Shown: positions 25,801-35,619 of the stretch, one piece after another
Layout of the letters: every line of letters begins with the position of its first letter
Numbering within the stretch: the stretch's first letter is position 1
Source: Spisula solida
Lineage: Eukaryota; Mollusca; Bivalvia; Venerida; Mactridae
Reading direction: 5' to 3'
Assembly: GCA_947247005.1 (NCBI GenBank)
Contig: OX365955.1
Coordinates: 5,218,001-5,282,000 of the forward strand
DNA length: 64,000 nt
Notes under the pieces: model-generated
Databases searched by the model: none
What the model saw: only the letters and a program-made list of their open reading frames with translations
Told to the model about the DNA's origin: nothing
Made by a program: the position numbers and the translations under genes

Positions 25801-26230
25801 CCCCCCTGGGGGAAAACATTGATAGGTGCATCATGTTGACCAAACTGAAGTTGAAAAAGCTGGTTTTAACGAAAGTAAAGAGTAGTTTTCAGACAGTTTT
25901 TTCTTGTTTTCTCAAAATATCGATTTTGTTCTTACGACCTTCACATTCTAAGCCAGTGATGTAACTGAGACTTCAAGCCCATGCTCGTTCAAGTCTGATG
26001 AGTTTCAGTTTACATTGGTTTACTAATACACTCTACTTATATATTCAGAACTAGAAATCAATTATTCATAAATGATACAGAATCAATACACAATCATATA
26101 TACCAGTCAATATTGGCCAAGAAACTGTGAAGAATGATTAAAGAATTTACCGAGTCATTCATTATTACTGATGTACATGTACAGGTTCCAGAAACTTCGG
26201 GTTGTAGGACTTTTCTGCAAAGTTCCAACA
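16825..26230 (-). CDS. Putative unidentified multi-exon gene (partial)
   Basis: Four minus-strand blocks look like phase-compatible exons with GT-AG borders: 26230-26151 (80 nt; 2 nt then LELCRKVLQPEVSGTC..), 24662-24453 (210 nt, 70 codons; VVMSLQYPGMCEHVTKMSRL.., then a Pro/Arg/Glu-rich, probably disordered stretch), 21923-21867 (57 nt; DTDQKDTGAMVVLNTAEQR) and 16850-16825 (26 nt micro-exon; IMPSPEHG). Joined in order they keep one open frame. I do not recognise the protein. No start, stop or further exon was secured, so the gene would continue on one or both sides. The 210-nt exon is the most convincing; the 26-nt one is the weakest and could be chance. Confidence 0.45.
17427..17770 (-). 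pseudogene. LINE D, C-terminal non-LTR polyprotein fragment
   Basis: Minus frame with NWATNIKELLYKYGFGYIWL, then DLNMFISLFKQHINDCMKQN and NIEKYLCIDIP, matching the C-terminal region found after the RT domain in mollusc LINE polyproteins as I know them. It is short, lacks the RT core, and abuts the AACAAGAG head at 17772. Confidence 0.65.
17772..18652 (+). mobile_element. Pearl-like element, TATGCTCCCC/GGGGAGCATA type
   Basis: Head AACAAGAGCCGTCACAGACG and TATGCTCCCC; tail GACGGACGGACAGACGGGAC.. and GGGGAGCATAAAA. The core has about four copies of a ~147-bp unit (ATGAAGTTTCAAATTGATAT, GTTCAAGTTATGGCCCGGAC). The 175-aa plus frame is a translation of the core, not a gene. Confidence 0.8.
18879..19330. 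repeat. CGCTGGCTTAGAATTAGAAG repeat family, one partial and one complete copy
   Basis: A partial copy starts near 18879; a complete small copy (19106-19330) has inverted ends CGCTGGCTTAGAATTAGAAG / CTTCTAATTCTAAGCGA. Related copies are at 25424-25965 and 44181-45604. Confidence 0.7.
19412..21150. mobile_element. TIR element AATGTCTTTAAGGATGCTGG, host of a nested pearl-like copy
   Basis: Left AATGTCTTTAAGGATGCTGG and right CCAACATCCTTAAGACATT are inverted. A pearl-like element (19511-20344) is inserted near the left end. The remaining ~800 bp is AT-rich, without transposase. Confidence 0.65.
19511..20344 (+). mobile_element. Pearl/Helentron-like element (CACCTGTC/GACAGGTG type)
   Basis: Head AACAAGAGGGCCCTTTGGGC and GCTCACCTGTC; tail GTCACTTTGTGACAGGTGAG then CTAA, with the hairpin before CTAA. 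The core includes one box-B-like unit (19870-19905) and GACGGACGG tracts. Confidence 0.8.
21151..21866. other. No gene recognised (intronic to the putative gene)
   Basis: AT-rich unique sequence, no motif seen. Confidence 0.45.
21924..23050. other. No gene recognised (intronic to the putative gene)
   Basis: AT-rich, short homopolymers. A fragment CCTTGACCTTTGACCTGATG near 22540 resembles pearl-like core sequence. Three overlapping minus frames have no recognisable motif. Confidence 0.45.
23051..24028 (+). mobile_element. Pearl-like element, TATGCCCCCA type, damaged head
   Basis: Head CGCTTATGCCCCCATGGAAG (the AACAAGAG start is degraded); tail GGACGGACAGACGGACGG.., then GATAGGGGGGCATAAAAAC. 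The core has about four ~180-bp repeats with AACATCCATGCAAGTATGGA and CAATTTGGGTTAACCA. Confidence 0.75.
24029..24452. other. No gene recognised
   Basis: Short unique segment between the pearl-like element and the 210-nt putative exon; nothing identified. Confidence 0.4.
24663..25423. other. No gene recognised
   Basis: Holds a poly-G run near 25048 and a 112-aa plus frame (25013-25351) with no recognisable family. ATT repeats lie near 24895. Confidence 0.45.
25424..25965. mobile_element. GGCTTAGAAT-family repeat split by a MITE
   Basis: Left TGTGGCTTAGAATATTGAGA and right CTTCACATTCTAAGCCAGTG are the family's inverted ends. It is interrupted by the MITE 25525-25830; the uninterrupted target GGTCATGTTGACC is seen in other copies (44280, 19200). 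Confidence 0.7.
25525..25830. mobile_element. PIF/Harbinger-like MITE with G/C homopolymer, copy 1
   Basis: Inverted ends TGCTCCTATCAATGTTTTCC / GGAAAACATTGATAGGTGCA, with TCA repeated at both edges (25522-25524, 25831-25833). Includes a long G run next to the left end. 306 bp, no protein. Family guess rests on the 3-bp target duplication. Confidence 0.8.
25966..26150. other. No feature recognised
   Basis: Short AT-rich stretch before the candidate 80-nt exon. Confidence 0.4.
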
Positions 26231-26788
26231 CTGAAAAACAATCAGATTAATTTACAGTTAAATACAAGTAAAAAACTGTAAACCAAGAAATTATTTCACG
26301 TGAGTTTGTGAGTGGAAGACTTTCGCGAAATTAATTTGCTGCGAAAGTGCTAAAAACATTAATATGGACATTGGGGGAAACTTAAAAACACAAAAATTTG
26401 TAGTCACTAATAATTATACCACGAACAACAAAATCCGAAAGTTAGTATACGCGACAGACACAGACCGATAACAATAACTCAACATGAGCTAAAAATATAA
26501 AAATAGTCATAGGTCACCAAACTTGTTATCTGTCTGTGAAACTAGAGCTTTTCTACAAATTTGCTTATTCAAGGGCAGATAACTCTTAAACAAGCATGGA
26601 GACCTTTGATTATTTTTGCATTTTTATGTTTCTAATATGATACACTGTCATATACAAAGTTTGAACAAATATCCCAATATCTCACAAGAAACTGGTGTGA
26701 ATGACCTAAGCCCAACATTCTTCCAAATCAAATTTAAACAACAGCACAGCCTTGCGGGTGCAGACACTTATCTGATTATTGTCACTGT
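26231..26788. other. No gene recognised
   Basis: AT-rich unique sequence; nothing identified. Confidence 0.4.
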
Positions 26789-27887
26789 AAACAAGAGCTG
26801 TCCACGAACAGCGCACTCCACTATTCCCAGCGCCATGCTAAGATAGTACAATTATTATATAATTATTCAAAACAAAATGCTTCATAACAGCAGCATTACC
26901 CTCTGCTGTGTAGAGGTTGGGGCTTCTAAGTCGAAAAAGGGAGATAATTTGGACAAAATGCAGGACCGTTACTTACTCATGTGTAGGTCCCTCGTGAAGG
27001 TAAACAAATAAGCATTTCTTAGTCCAAAAGGGGGCATAATTTCAACAACAAGCTAAATAGTTATCTTCTCCTGTGTAGGGATTCAACCAGGGGTCATGAT
27101 GGGGAACAAGTTTGCAAGGTATGAAAGCAACATCTCAAAGGACTTAGTGAATATAAGAGGTTAAACAAGAGGGCCATTGGCCCTATAGCGCTCACCTGAT
27201 GACTAGCAGTTTAGGCAGAATCAGTGACCTGGTGACCTAGTTTTTTACCCCAGATGACCCAGTTGCGAACTGGACCTAGATTTCATTAAGTTACACATGA
27301 CCCGGTTATGAACTTGACCTAGATTTGATAGAGACAAACATTGTGGCCAAGTGTCATAAAGATTATGTCAAAAATGTGATCTCTAGAGTGTTTACAAGGT
27401 TTTTCTTTGATGTGACCTAGTTTTTGACACCAGATGACACAATTATGAACTTGACCTAGATTTCAAAGAGACATACATTGTGACCAAGTTTCATTAAGAT
27501 TATGTCAAAATTGTGACCTCTAGAGTGTTAACAAGGTTTTTCTTTGATTTGACCTAGTGACCTAGTTTTTTACCACAGATGACCTAATTACAAACTTGAC
27601 CTATATTTCATAGAGACAAACATTGTGACCAAGTTTCATAAAGATTAAGTGAAAACTGTGATCTCTAGAGTGTTAACATCCAATTGTTGACGGTGGACGG
27701 CGGACGGCGCACGGTGGACGACGGACAAAAGGATGATCACAAAAGCACACCTTGAGCACTTCGTGCTCAGGTGAGCTAAAAACCTGTACCTAAACTTTAA
27801 CAAAAGTGTTACGCGGACGCCAACGCCGACACTGACGCTTGGGTGACTGCAATAGCTCCCCTTATTCTACGAATAGTGGAGCTAAAA
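26789..27887 (+). mobile_element. Pearl-like element (CTCCACTATTC type) with a second pearl-like element nested inside
   Basis: Head AACAAGAGCTGTCCACGAAC then GCACTCCACTATTC; tail CTACGAATAGTGGAGCTAAAA: the CTCCACTATTC/GAATAGTGGAG pair is inverted. The inner element occupies 27164-27779. A truncated relative with the same tail lies at 43555-43797 and shows the uninterrupted sequence at the inner insertion point. Confidence 0.8.
27164..27779 (+). mobile_element. Nested pearl/Helentron-like element
   Basis: Head AACAAGAGGGCCATTGGCCC and GCGCTCACCTGA; tail GAGCACTTCGTGCTCAGGTG then AGCTAA. The 3' hairpin TGAGCAC-TTC-GTGCTCA stands just before GGTGAGCTAA. The core has about three ~140-bp repeats; a GACGG-rich tract precedes the tail. 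Confidence 0.82.
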
Positions 27888-28292
27888 AGGCCCATAACCC
27901 TTGCATAAAGTAGGACATTATGTTATGAGTCTTGCTTAAACAAGTGAGGTAGGCATTGATGGTGCAAAAGTGTACCAAGTTTCAAAGCAATAGCTTAATA
28001 TTTTATGGAAAAGTTTACCTAAACATAAAACTTCCCAATATATCTTCTAATCCAAAAAGGGGCAATAACTCTTGCAAAATACAGATCAGAGTTTTGGAAT
28101 GATATGCATGATATGGCCAGGTATTGACATGTACTAGTGTTGCAAGTTTCAAACCAATAGTTTAGGAGAAAAGTGGACCTTAAAACACATAACTTAACCA
28201 AGGCATTTTATTTTCTAAGTCCAAAAAGGTGAAATAATTCTTGCAAAATGCAGATCAGAGTTATGGATCTTGCTTTACAGACTCAGGTATTG

Positions 28293-29158
28293 CACAGGCC
28301 TAAGAAATTATATCACAAAATACAGAGTTTTGAAATTCCCCCATCATCCCGCCATTACTTGTTTGAATTATTTTTAATATTACACTTATAATTATGTGCT
28401 AGATATTCCAATAACTTTGTGCTCTAGTCAATGAAAGCACTATTGTTTTATTATTTTTATTTTATTTTGTTATTTTCTGATCAGTATTATTTACATGTTT
28501 GTTTATATGTTTTCTCTTTTACTTTGAATAGTTTTTTTAAACTTTGGATTAGGACCGGGACGATTTCAATATTTTGAAACCGGTTAATCGTTGGTATGAA
28601 ATCGAATCGAACCAGTTAATCGTCCGTCATATTCAAAATGGTGTTTTTTTCATGACGAACATATCGAGGTACTTTCAGCAGCAGTATTCATATGTGTTTA
28701 TTTTATCCTTCGAAGTATACAATACCAAAATAAGATTTGTATGTTAAATATGATATATATGGATTAATGTATCACTTGTTACCCAAAGACACCAAGCTAG
28801 TTTTGTCGATCAACACATTCAGGTATATTGTTGTCAAATATATATTTTATGTACACAGTAACATACAATTTATTGGCATTGCAGGGTGTGTATTGTTTCA
28901 AAACGATTAGCTGTTTTGCACGAATGAAACCGATTTCACCTCGTAATCGAATCGTATCCGATTAACCGAGTAATCGTCCCGGTCTTACTTTGGATTGTCT
29001 TTTATGTAAATATCAAAATTGTATACCCGAGAGGGTCCAGAATTTGGAAAATAAACTATATTCTATTCTATTCTATTCTTACTTTTATATATAGTAATGA
29101 CGGGATGATGGGGAATTTCAAAACTCTGTATTTTGTGATATAATTTCTTAGGCCTGTG
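28293..29158. mobile_element. Element with ~67-bp TIRs (CACAGGCCTAAG) and 7-bp target duplication
   Basis: Both ends carry the same ~67-bp sequence in inverted orientation, beginning CACAGGCCTAAGAAATTATA. GGTATTG is present directly on both sides (28286-28292, 29159-29165), and a neighbouring core-repeat copy (~28116-28123) shows the single GGTATTGA empty site. The inside looks like a LINE 3' end (AATAAACTATATTCTATTCT at ~29050-29075) plus a nested MITE at 28551-28986. Confidence 0.8.
28551..28986. mobile_element. MITE GGACCGGGACGATT, innermost of the nest
   Basis: Inverted ends AGGACCGGGACGATT / AATCGTCCCGGTCTT, flanked by the 10-bp direct repeat ACTTTGGATT (28541-28550, 28987-28996). A diverged relative lies at 38138-38620. 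Confidence 0.8.
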
Positions 29159-29340
29159 GGTATTGATAGCGAACATGTGTTGCAAGTTTCAAAGCAATAG
29201 CTTTGATAGTTTATGATAAAAGTTTACCTAAACACAAAACTTAACCATGCAACGCGGACAACGACACCGATCAAGTGATGACAACGGGAATAACTCATCT
29301 TTTGTTTCACAAAATCCGATGAGCTCAAAAGGCAAGTATT

Positions 29341-30193
29341 ATTATTGAGTCTGTATCGTTTGTTGGGAGAATTAATTCTTGGGAGAAGAAGATATATTAT
29401 GTCTTAACATTGAACAACAAAAACTCAACAGCTGAAAAACAATACACTAAAACTACATTAACCCTAGGCAAAATAAAACACAACTAACCATACATTTAAT
29501 TGGCACAACTTGGTGAAATGTCAGGATCTGCAGATGGTACCCAATATATAAAATTAAATTAGGCCAAAACAAATTAATACAGTGGTTCAGGAAACCTGCT
29601 GAAAGTATTAGGGTAGGTAAAATAAGGTAGGGAAAAACATTTTATTCTTTTAACTTGTTTTCTTGATTTTATGCACTAGAAAATCAATGATCTGCAGGGA
29701 TTTCCAGCAAATGTCACAAACTCTTTTATTAAGGTAGGGGCAAAAAATAGGGTGGTAAGGATTACTAAAACCACAATACCATTCTTTTGGCCTAACATGT
29801 CGAAAGAAAAGAAAAACTGTACATAACATAATCCATTTGAAAGTTAAAGGGCATGAACGTCTCAATTGATGACTGAAATATATCAAGCAGGTGGATGCAG
29901 TAATTAGTTTTCAGGAGTTGCAGAGCAATAATTCAAAAGCAATATTGTATAGTCACTTTCGCAATTAAAGGAGAGGAATTGTATGCCACACTGAATCTCA
30001 AAGCTTGACAACCAAAATTCTATGTTAAGGACGCATTTTTTATTTTAAAGTTTCAATACAGGAAATTTTTTATTTTGTTGTTTGGAGGAGGGCATGGACA
30101 TATAATAAGAGGCCCTCTTGGGCAGAGGAGTTAGGCGTCTGCTAAAGAAGAGAAATAATTCATAGTCTATCACTAAGAACTGGGTGTGAACAA
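29341..30193. other. No gene recognised
   Basis: AT-rich unique sequence; the 78-aa minus frame at 29886 has no recognisable motif. Confidence 0.45.
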
Positions 30194-30470
30194 TGCACCT
30201 ATCAACTTTTCTTGACTTGGGTCTAATTCCCTGCCCTAGAGCCAAACGTTTTGTCTAAATCCCCACAGTAGGAGATGCTTGGTGTATCAAATAGCCCACC
30301 ATCTTTAAATAGTTGTGTGCTTTCTTTTTTGCAATGTCTAAATTCCCCAATACTGGGATCTGAAATCCGGGACCCAAATTCCCGGCTGTCGGGAATCGTC
30401 TTCTGTCTAAAGTCCCATGCAGACTGGTCCCGTGTATGCCCCCTGCCCGGGCAAAATATTGATAGGTTAA
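30194..30470. mobile_element. Diverged PIF/Harbinger-like MITE, copy 3
   Basis: Ends TGCACCTATCAACTTTTC and AAAATATTGATAGGTTA match the family at 25525 and 34265, with changes. The interior keeps the same pattern of short complementary segments (TAAATTCCCCA, GATCTGAAATCCGGGACCC). No clean target duplication. Confidence 0.65.
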
Positions 30471-31198
30471 TATTGATACTATTAAGCCTCATTAAAGGAA
30501 GATGATATATCATATGACAATTGCCTGTGCTTTGTGGCCTAGATAGCTCACATAAATACTTAATTAAGTTAGTAAAATGTCTAAGTTAGGGAAGGGTCAT
30601 AACTCCATACAAAATAATGCTAGTCATATAACTTGTCTGGTAATGTTGACAAATGATGTTAGATATGACTACCAACTTTTCTATAAACTTAAGCCAAAAT
30701 GTATAAGTTAAAAAGTGCCATGACTCCTAACAAACTCACCCTAGAGTAATGCCACTTGCCTAGTAGGGTTGATGAATGACAATAAATAAGTTTGTCAAGT
30801 TTCAATGCAATATCATTAATAGTTATAAAACTATTGGACTTTTTTAAAAACTTAAACCAAAACTTCTAATGGCCATAACTCCTTACAAAATGAATCATCC
30901 TAGAGGTATGCCACTTGTCTAGTAGGGTTGACTAATGACAATAAATAATGGTGTCAAGTATCAATGCAATAGCACTGATAGTAAACAAACTATTGAATTT
31001 TATTAAAATCTTTTAACCTCATTGCCTGGACAAACTGACTGACAAACTGATGGTTCAATTCTGGGACATAAAAATATTTTACGTACCTACCTACCCAACC
31101 CTTATTTGCCAGGGTCGGAAGGGGAAACAAACTATATTATTTTTGGCGTGTATTCATATGGACTCATGAATTATTTTTACTGTACATTGTATTAAATA
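30471..31198. repeat. Degenerate ~130-bp repeats (CATAACTCCATACAAAATAA)
   Basis: Three degenerate copies of a unit with CATAACTCCTTACAAAATGA, ATGCCACTTGTCTAGTAGGG and TGACAATAAATAA (about 30595-31015), probably a pearl-like core without clear ends. Confidence 0.5.
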
Positions 31199-31400
31199 AC
31201 AAGAGATGTTTGTAAAACACGTATGCCCCCATGGCAGCCCAATAGTCAGAAATGCTGAAGATCCCAGTGACTTTGGCCTACTGACCTCAAAACCAATAGG
31301 GTGCATCTACTGTTGCTGACGAACCTCAATGTAAAATTTGAAGATCCTAGGTCAAAGGGTTGCTGAGTTATTGAACGGAAACCATTTGAATAGCCAGAAA
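31199..31400 (+). mobile_element. Truncated pearl-like fragment (GTATGCCCCCATGG type)
   Basis: Starts AACAAGAGATGTTTGTAAAA then CACGTATGCCCCCATGGCAG; the tail is missing. Same family as 41754-42031 and 59370-59609. Confidence 0.7.
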
Positions 31401-31649
31401 TGGTAATGCGAACGCATGTTCAAAGGCTCTTTGCATTATTGTGTTGCAGCCACAAGGGCGCAGGTGCATCCTCTACCAGTGCAGATACAGAATGATCTGA
31501 CCAAAGGGACAGGCTGAGAGAAAGCCCATGAAGGAAGAGAGAGGCATTAGATACAGGCATGTCTGGCGCTGCAGAAGTGCGCCTAGCTCTTATTTCGAAT
31601 AGACAGCCTAGTTCTTTAATATGCCCTGTGTATAGCACCGATACACAGC

Positions 31650-32945
31650 TTTTATTATTATTATTATACCATATTTATATAGCACTTTTATCATGTAATT
31701 ACACGTTCAAAAGTGCTTTACAATCACATTTAAGACATGTTTAAAACAATTTTACATAGATACATGCATGCAAACATAACAACAAAATTTTAATGTATAT
31801 AATTATATATATATTAAAGTTTAAGGCTAAAATCCTCCCTCAAATACCCCCTAAAATGGGTGTTTCAAGAGCAGCGTCACATACCACTGCCACGAGAAAT
31901 TAACTCCAAAGGAATAATGATACTTCCTTTAAGGAGGCAGGATGCATGGGTGTTTCAAGAGCAGCGTCACATACCACTGCCACGTGAAACTAACTCCAAA
32001 GGAATAGTGATACTTCCTTTAAGGAGGCAGGAGACCCCCGATTTATAAGACGCTATTTACTACTGTACTGTACTAGTGTTTCAAGAACAGCGTCACATAC
32101 CACTGCTACGAGAAACCGTCTCCAAAGGTATAAATGTACTACCTTTTAGGAGACCCTTAAAAAGTCAAACTAATAATCAGCCAGAATATGCTTTAGTAAA
32201 ACAGTGCGTTTTTAGCGCTTTCTTGAATGATGGTAGTGTTTTACTATCTCTGAGGGCTGTTGGCAGTGCATTCCAGAGCTTCGGTGCTGCAGCCATGAAA
32301 CATCGATCACCGTACGATACAGTCCTCATCCTCGGCACAACTAGAAGAATAGAGTCATTTTGTGACCTAAGCTGTCTTTGTGGAGTATATATTTCCAACA
32401 TACTTCTGATGTAGCCTGGGGACTTTCCATGTAGTGCTTTGTAAACATGAGTCAATACCTTGTACTCCACTCTGTATTGTACAGGTAACCAGTGAAGATC
32501 CTTCAGTACAGGAGTGATGTGGTTGTATCGCGGTATCCGTGCGATGAGGCGGGCAGCTGTATTTTGAATATTTTGTAGTTTGTTCAGAATGGTTTTTGGG
32601 GAGCCGCACAGTAATGAGTTGCAATAATCCAGTCTTGATGTTACTAAAGAATTTATGAGGGATTTTGTTGCATCAACTGTCAAATATTGTCTGATTTGAC
32701 CTATTTGTCGGATCTGCATGAAACAAGACCTGGAGACAGAGTTTACATGTTTATCCATATTCAGGTGTGAATCCAACATGGCACCAAGGTTTCTCACCAC
32801 TGATGATGGGCTGATCACAGCGTCACCAACTTTCACTGTGGTATTCTCGACAGCATTGGTATTCCGTTTCGGCACAAACAGGATTACCTCTGTTTTGTCT
32901 GCACAGAGCTTCCTGGCACTTCCAGATACTTTGCAGACCGCACAA
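31650..32945 (-). pseudogene. LINE C, CR1-like reverse transcriptase C-terminus and 3' UTR
   Basis: The minus frame 32945-32177 reads KLCADKTEVILFVPKRN, NLGAMLDSHLNMDKHVN, NSLVTSRLDYCNSLLCG, NTAARLIARIPRYNHITPVL, LHWLPVQYRVEYKVL and APKLWNALP, the typical C-terminal half of a CR1/Rex-like reverse transcriptase. The YADD core is absent (5' truncated). The 3' UTR includes three ~85-bp tandem units (31859-32155; TTTCAAGAGCAGCGTCACAT) and ends in a TAA/TTA repeat tail near 31650-31665. The visible frame has no stop. Confidence 0.88.
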
Positions 32946-33250
32946 TCAGATATAGCGGGAAATATTATAAATATTTCAGAAATGTCACGTTCCGATGCCA
33001 GGGATTGAACCCACGACCTCTGGATTGACAGCCAAGAATTTAATATGTTCTGTTGAAATGCACAATCGTCTCCAAAGAGAAGTTGAGAAGCTATAAACCA
33101 ATTCAGAATGGTGAACAAGCAAGTTTCAAAGCAATAGCTATGATAGTTACGGAGAAAAGTTGACCTAAACATTAAACTTAATGTGGACACACTAACAACA
33201 AACAAGTGATGACAATAAATATGTTTTCAAAAATCAGATGAGCTAAAATG
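32946..33250. repeat. SINE fragment and pearl-like tail
   Basis: 32955-33040 matches the tRNA-derived SINE at 40860-41045 (GGGATTGAACCCACGACCTC); 33110-33250 matches the degenerate pearl core and tail (GCAAGTTTCAAAGCAATAGC, CAGATGAGCTAAAATGG). Confidence 0.6.
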
Positions 33251-34264
33251 GCTGCCTCATTTGAAACAGACTATTTGTGTGGTGATCATTTTACTAAAAT
33301 AACATGACTGTGTATTGGACTTTGAGCTAAGGTGTCCTTAAAAATGGTTTGTTTGCGGTACCCCAACCAAAGATTTTTAAGGTGGGTAGGTAGGTCAAAT
33401 TTTTTTTTGGTATAGAAATATTTTTGGTAACCTGTAAAAACAATTGGGGTGATAAATTTATATAAGGAAATGGGCTGAAAAAAATTGAGTAGGGGGCAAA
33501 CAAGCATTTTTTTAAGGACGGCCTAATTAAAAAAGCACAGATTTCCAGAGAAGTCACAAAAAAGAGATACCTGCAAAAATGCACAGTTGAGTATTCAATT
33601 AGAGAAGTCCTGTCAACCACAGGGTATTGACGCATATTATTTTTATGTGTGTGCGATTGCCTTATATCTTGTATACATATAAAAGGGAAATAACGATCTA
33701 TTGATAGTAGTGTTTGATTTCAATGCGGTTACTGCAATAAATAACACACATATGAACTCTTGCTGTTCTATAGAAAGAGGATTTATCTGCATGTTAATCC
33801 AAATGACACTCAGGCCAAATTGACATCGGCAAAACCTGACGTTATTGTGCGACAGTTTAGTGGATTTCTCACATGCATCATGCAACACTTAACATATTAC
33901 ACCAACACTTAAATGTTTTATCATACCCTACGTACAGGCAAAGTGTACCTGATAAACAAAAATTATTTATCTATAGTCTAAGTCAGATAGAACGACTCGT
34001 AGGTGTTGATATGGGATTATAATCCTCGATTCACTCGGAGTTATAAATCCCATATACAACACCAACTCATGTTCTATCCTATACTTAATTTAGACCTGAT
34101 GATCATTTTGTTTTGTGTTGCTTGCATATCAATCATATAGGAGAGATCATGTTTGTATACAAAGGTTTTCATAGCACCAGCTTAACTATTGGTGAATTGC
34201 AGGTTTTCATAGTTCATTCTTCCTATAGATGGCATATGAATATGGTGATCTCTCCTATTTCTAT
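33251..34264. other. No gene recognised
   Basis: AT-rich; two overlapping minus frames (33286-33635) have no recognisable motif. A short inverted pair GGATTATAATCC lies near 34014. Nothing else seen. Confidence 0.45.
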
Positions 34265-34576
34265 TGCTCCTATCAATGTTTTCCCCCAGGAGGGGGGCGG
34301 CGGGCTGACCCAGGGGAATTTGACATTTTTACTTTTTCAAAGTCTAAATTCCCACCCTAGAGCAAGGGCAATTTGTCAAAATTCCCTCACTGGGAGATGC
34401 TTTACATACCCCTCGGGATAAAAATTTCGGCCAAAGTCAAAGTTTCCCTGGACTCGGCACCATTATGTCTGTCAAATTCCCACCTATCGGGAACAGCCTT
34501 CTGTCAAAAGTCCTGTGTATGCCCGCCGCTCCCCCCCCCCCCCCCCCCCCCCCGGGGGAAAACATTGATAGGTGCA
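34265..34576. mobile_element. PIF/Harbinger-like MITE with C homopolymer, copy 2
   Basis: Same ends as copy 1 (TGCTCCTATCAATGTTTTCC / AAAACATTGATAGGTGCA), flanked by TAT on both sides (34262-34264, 34577-34579). It lies in opposite orientation to copy 1, with a run of about 20 C near 34531-34552. Confidence 0.82.
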
Positions 34577-35619
34577 TATCGAGCAGCAAGAGGGTTTTCT
34601 TGATATCTATGTAACGCATATTTAACTGTGTGTACCACGTTGAAATCAAACACCACTATCAAGGTAGCGTTATTTCCCCAGAGCTACAGATAAGCTGCGT
34701 ATTGGGGTATAAAATTACCCAATTAATTTTCTTAAAAACCCAATAGATTTTGAGAGGAGGGAGTAAGAAAAAGCAAAGACAATCTGAAATACCCAAACAG
34801 AAAAATATATTATAGGGAAATACAGTTCATAAAAATCATTTAGCCTTTGAGTTTGATATGAAGTATCGATACCCAATTAAAAGTTGTCAAAGCCTAATAA
34901 AAATTCGGGGGTAAAATACCCAATTGACTAAAACCTTATCTGTAGCTCTGTTTCCCTGTATATTTCATTGGAATACTTAGTCTACATAGGCAAAATAAAA
35001 TTCATTTTAAAGAAAAAGAAAATAAAGTCTAATTTTGACGGACTAAACACAACACGAAAACGAAAGTTGAAATAACTTTGGATAAACGGGTAATACACGT
35101 AAGTGGGTTCCGTTTTAACAAGCAATATATTACAACATGTGTAAGAATAGTTCAATAAGCAATTGGCATGATGACAAATCCGCGTATGTCACATACTTAC
35201 ATCTGACGATTATGAACTTTGTTAAAATAATTTACCTGTAATTTGGTTCTTATGGCAATTATGTCAACAACTTTAACCGGAAACAGGTGCGTTGTTTTTA
35301 TTGACCCAAATACTAATAATTAGAAGAAAGACGGGTTTGGTCTAATATACTGACGCATTGCCCAGACAACATAGATATAATGGGATTTCATTGACTTTAG
35401 GTAGGAAAGGGGTAATTCAATAGAATAGCATGTATATAAAGTAAATAGTTGTAGATCCAGAAAAATATGAAAATAACCAAATAGCAGATGAACAATTATC
35501 CAACAAAAACAAAAAAAACCGATTTGCCTCATTCAAATAATAATTATCTGAGTTATATAAGAGGTACCAAAAACAAGTAACCTAATACAATAAAAGAATA
35601 GTCACCTTAATTGAATGCC
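34577..35619. other. No gene recognised
   Basis: AT-rich. AGAGCTACAGATAAG (34680) and CTTATCTGTAGCTCT (34935) form an inverted pair around ~250 bp and may be the ends of a small TIR element. No coding region seen. Confidence 0.5.

Larger units (their letters stand above)
27888..29340. mobile_element. Degenerate pearl-like core repeats hosting a hAT-like insertion
   Basis: Around 27888-28285 and 29159-29340 a ~150-bp unit (GTTGCAAGTTTCAAAGCAAT, AAAAGTTTACCTAAACA) is repeated; the end ATCCGATGAGCTCAAAAGG resembles the pearl tail seen near 33225-33247. The array is split by the element at 28293-29158. Confidence 0.6.

Noticed and set aside
33561..33600. Minus-strand exon-like block GACTTCTCT..TTTGCAG
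   Set aside because: Splice-like borders occur by chance at this length; no neighbouring exon fits it.
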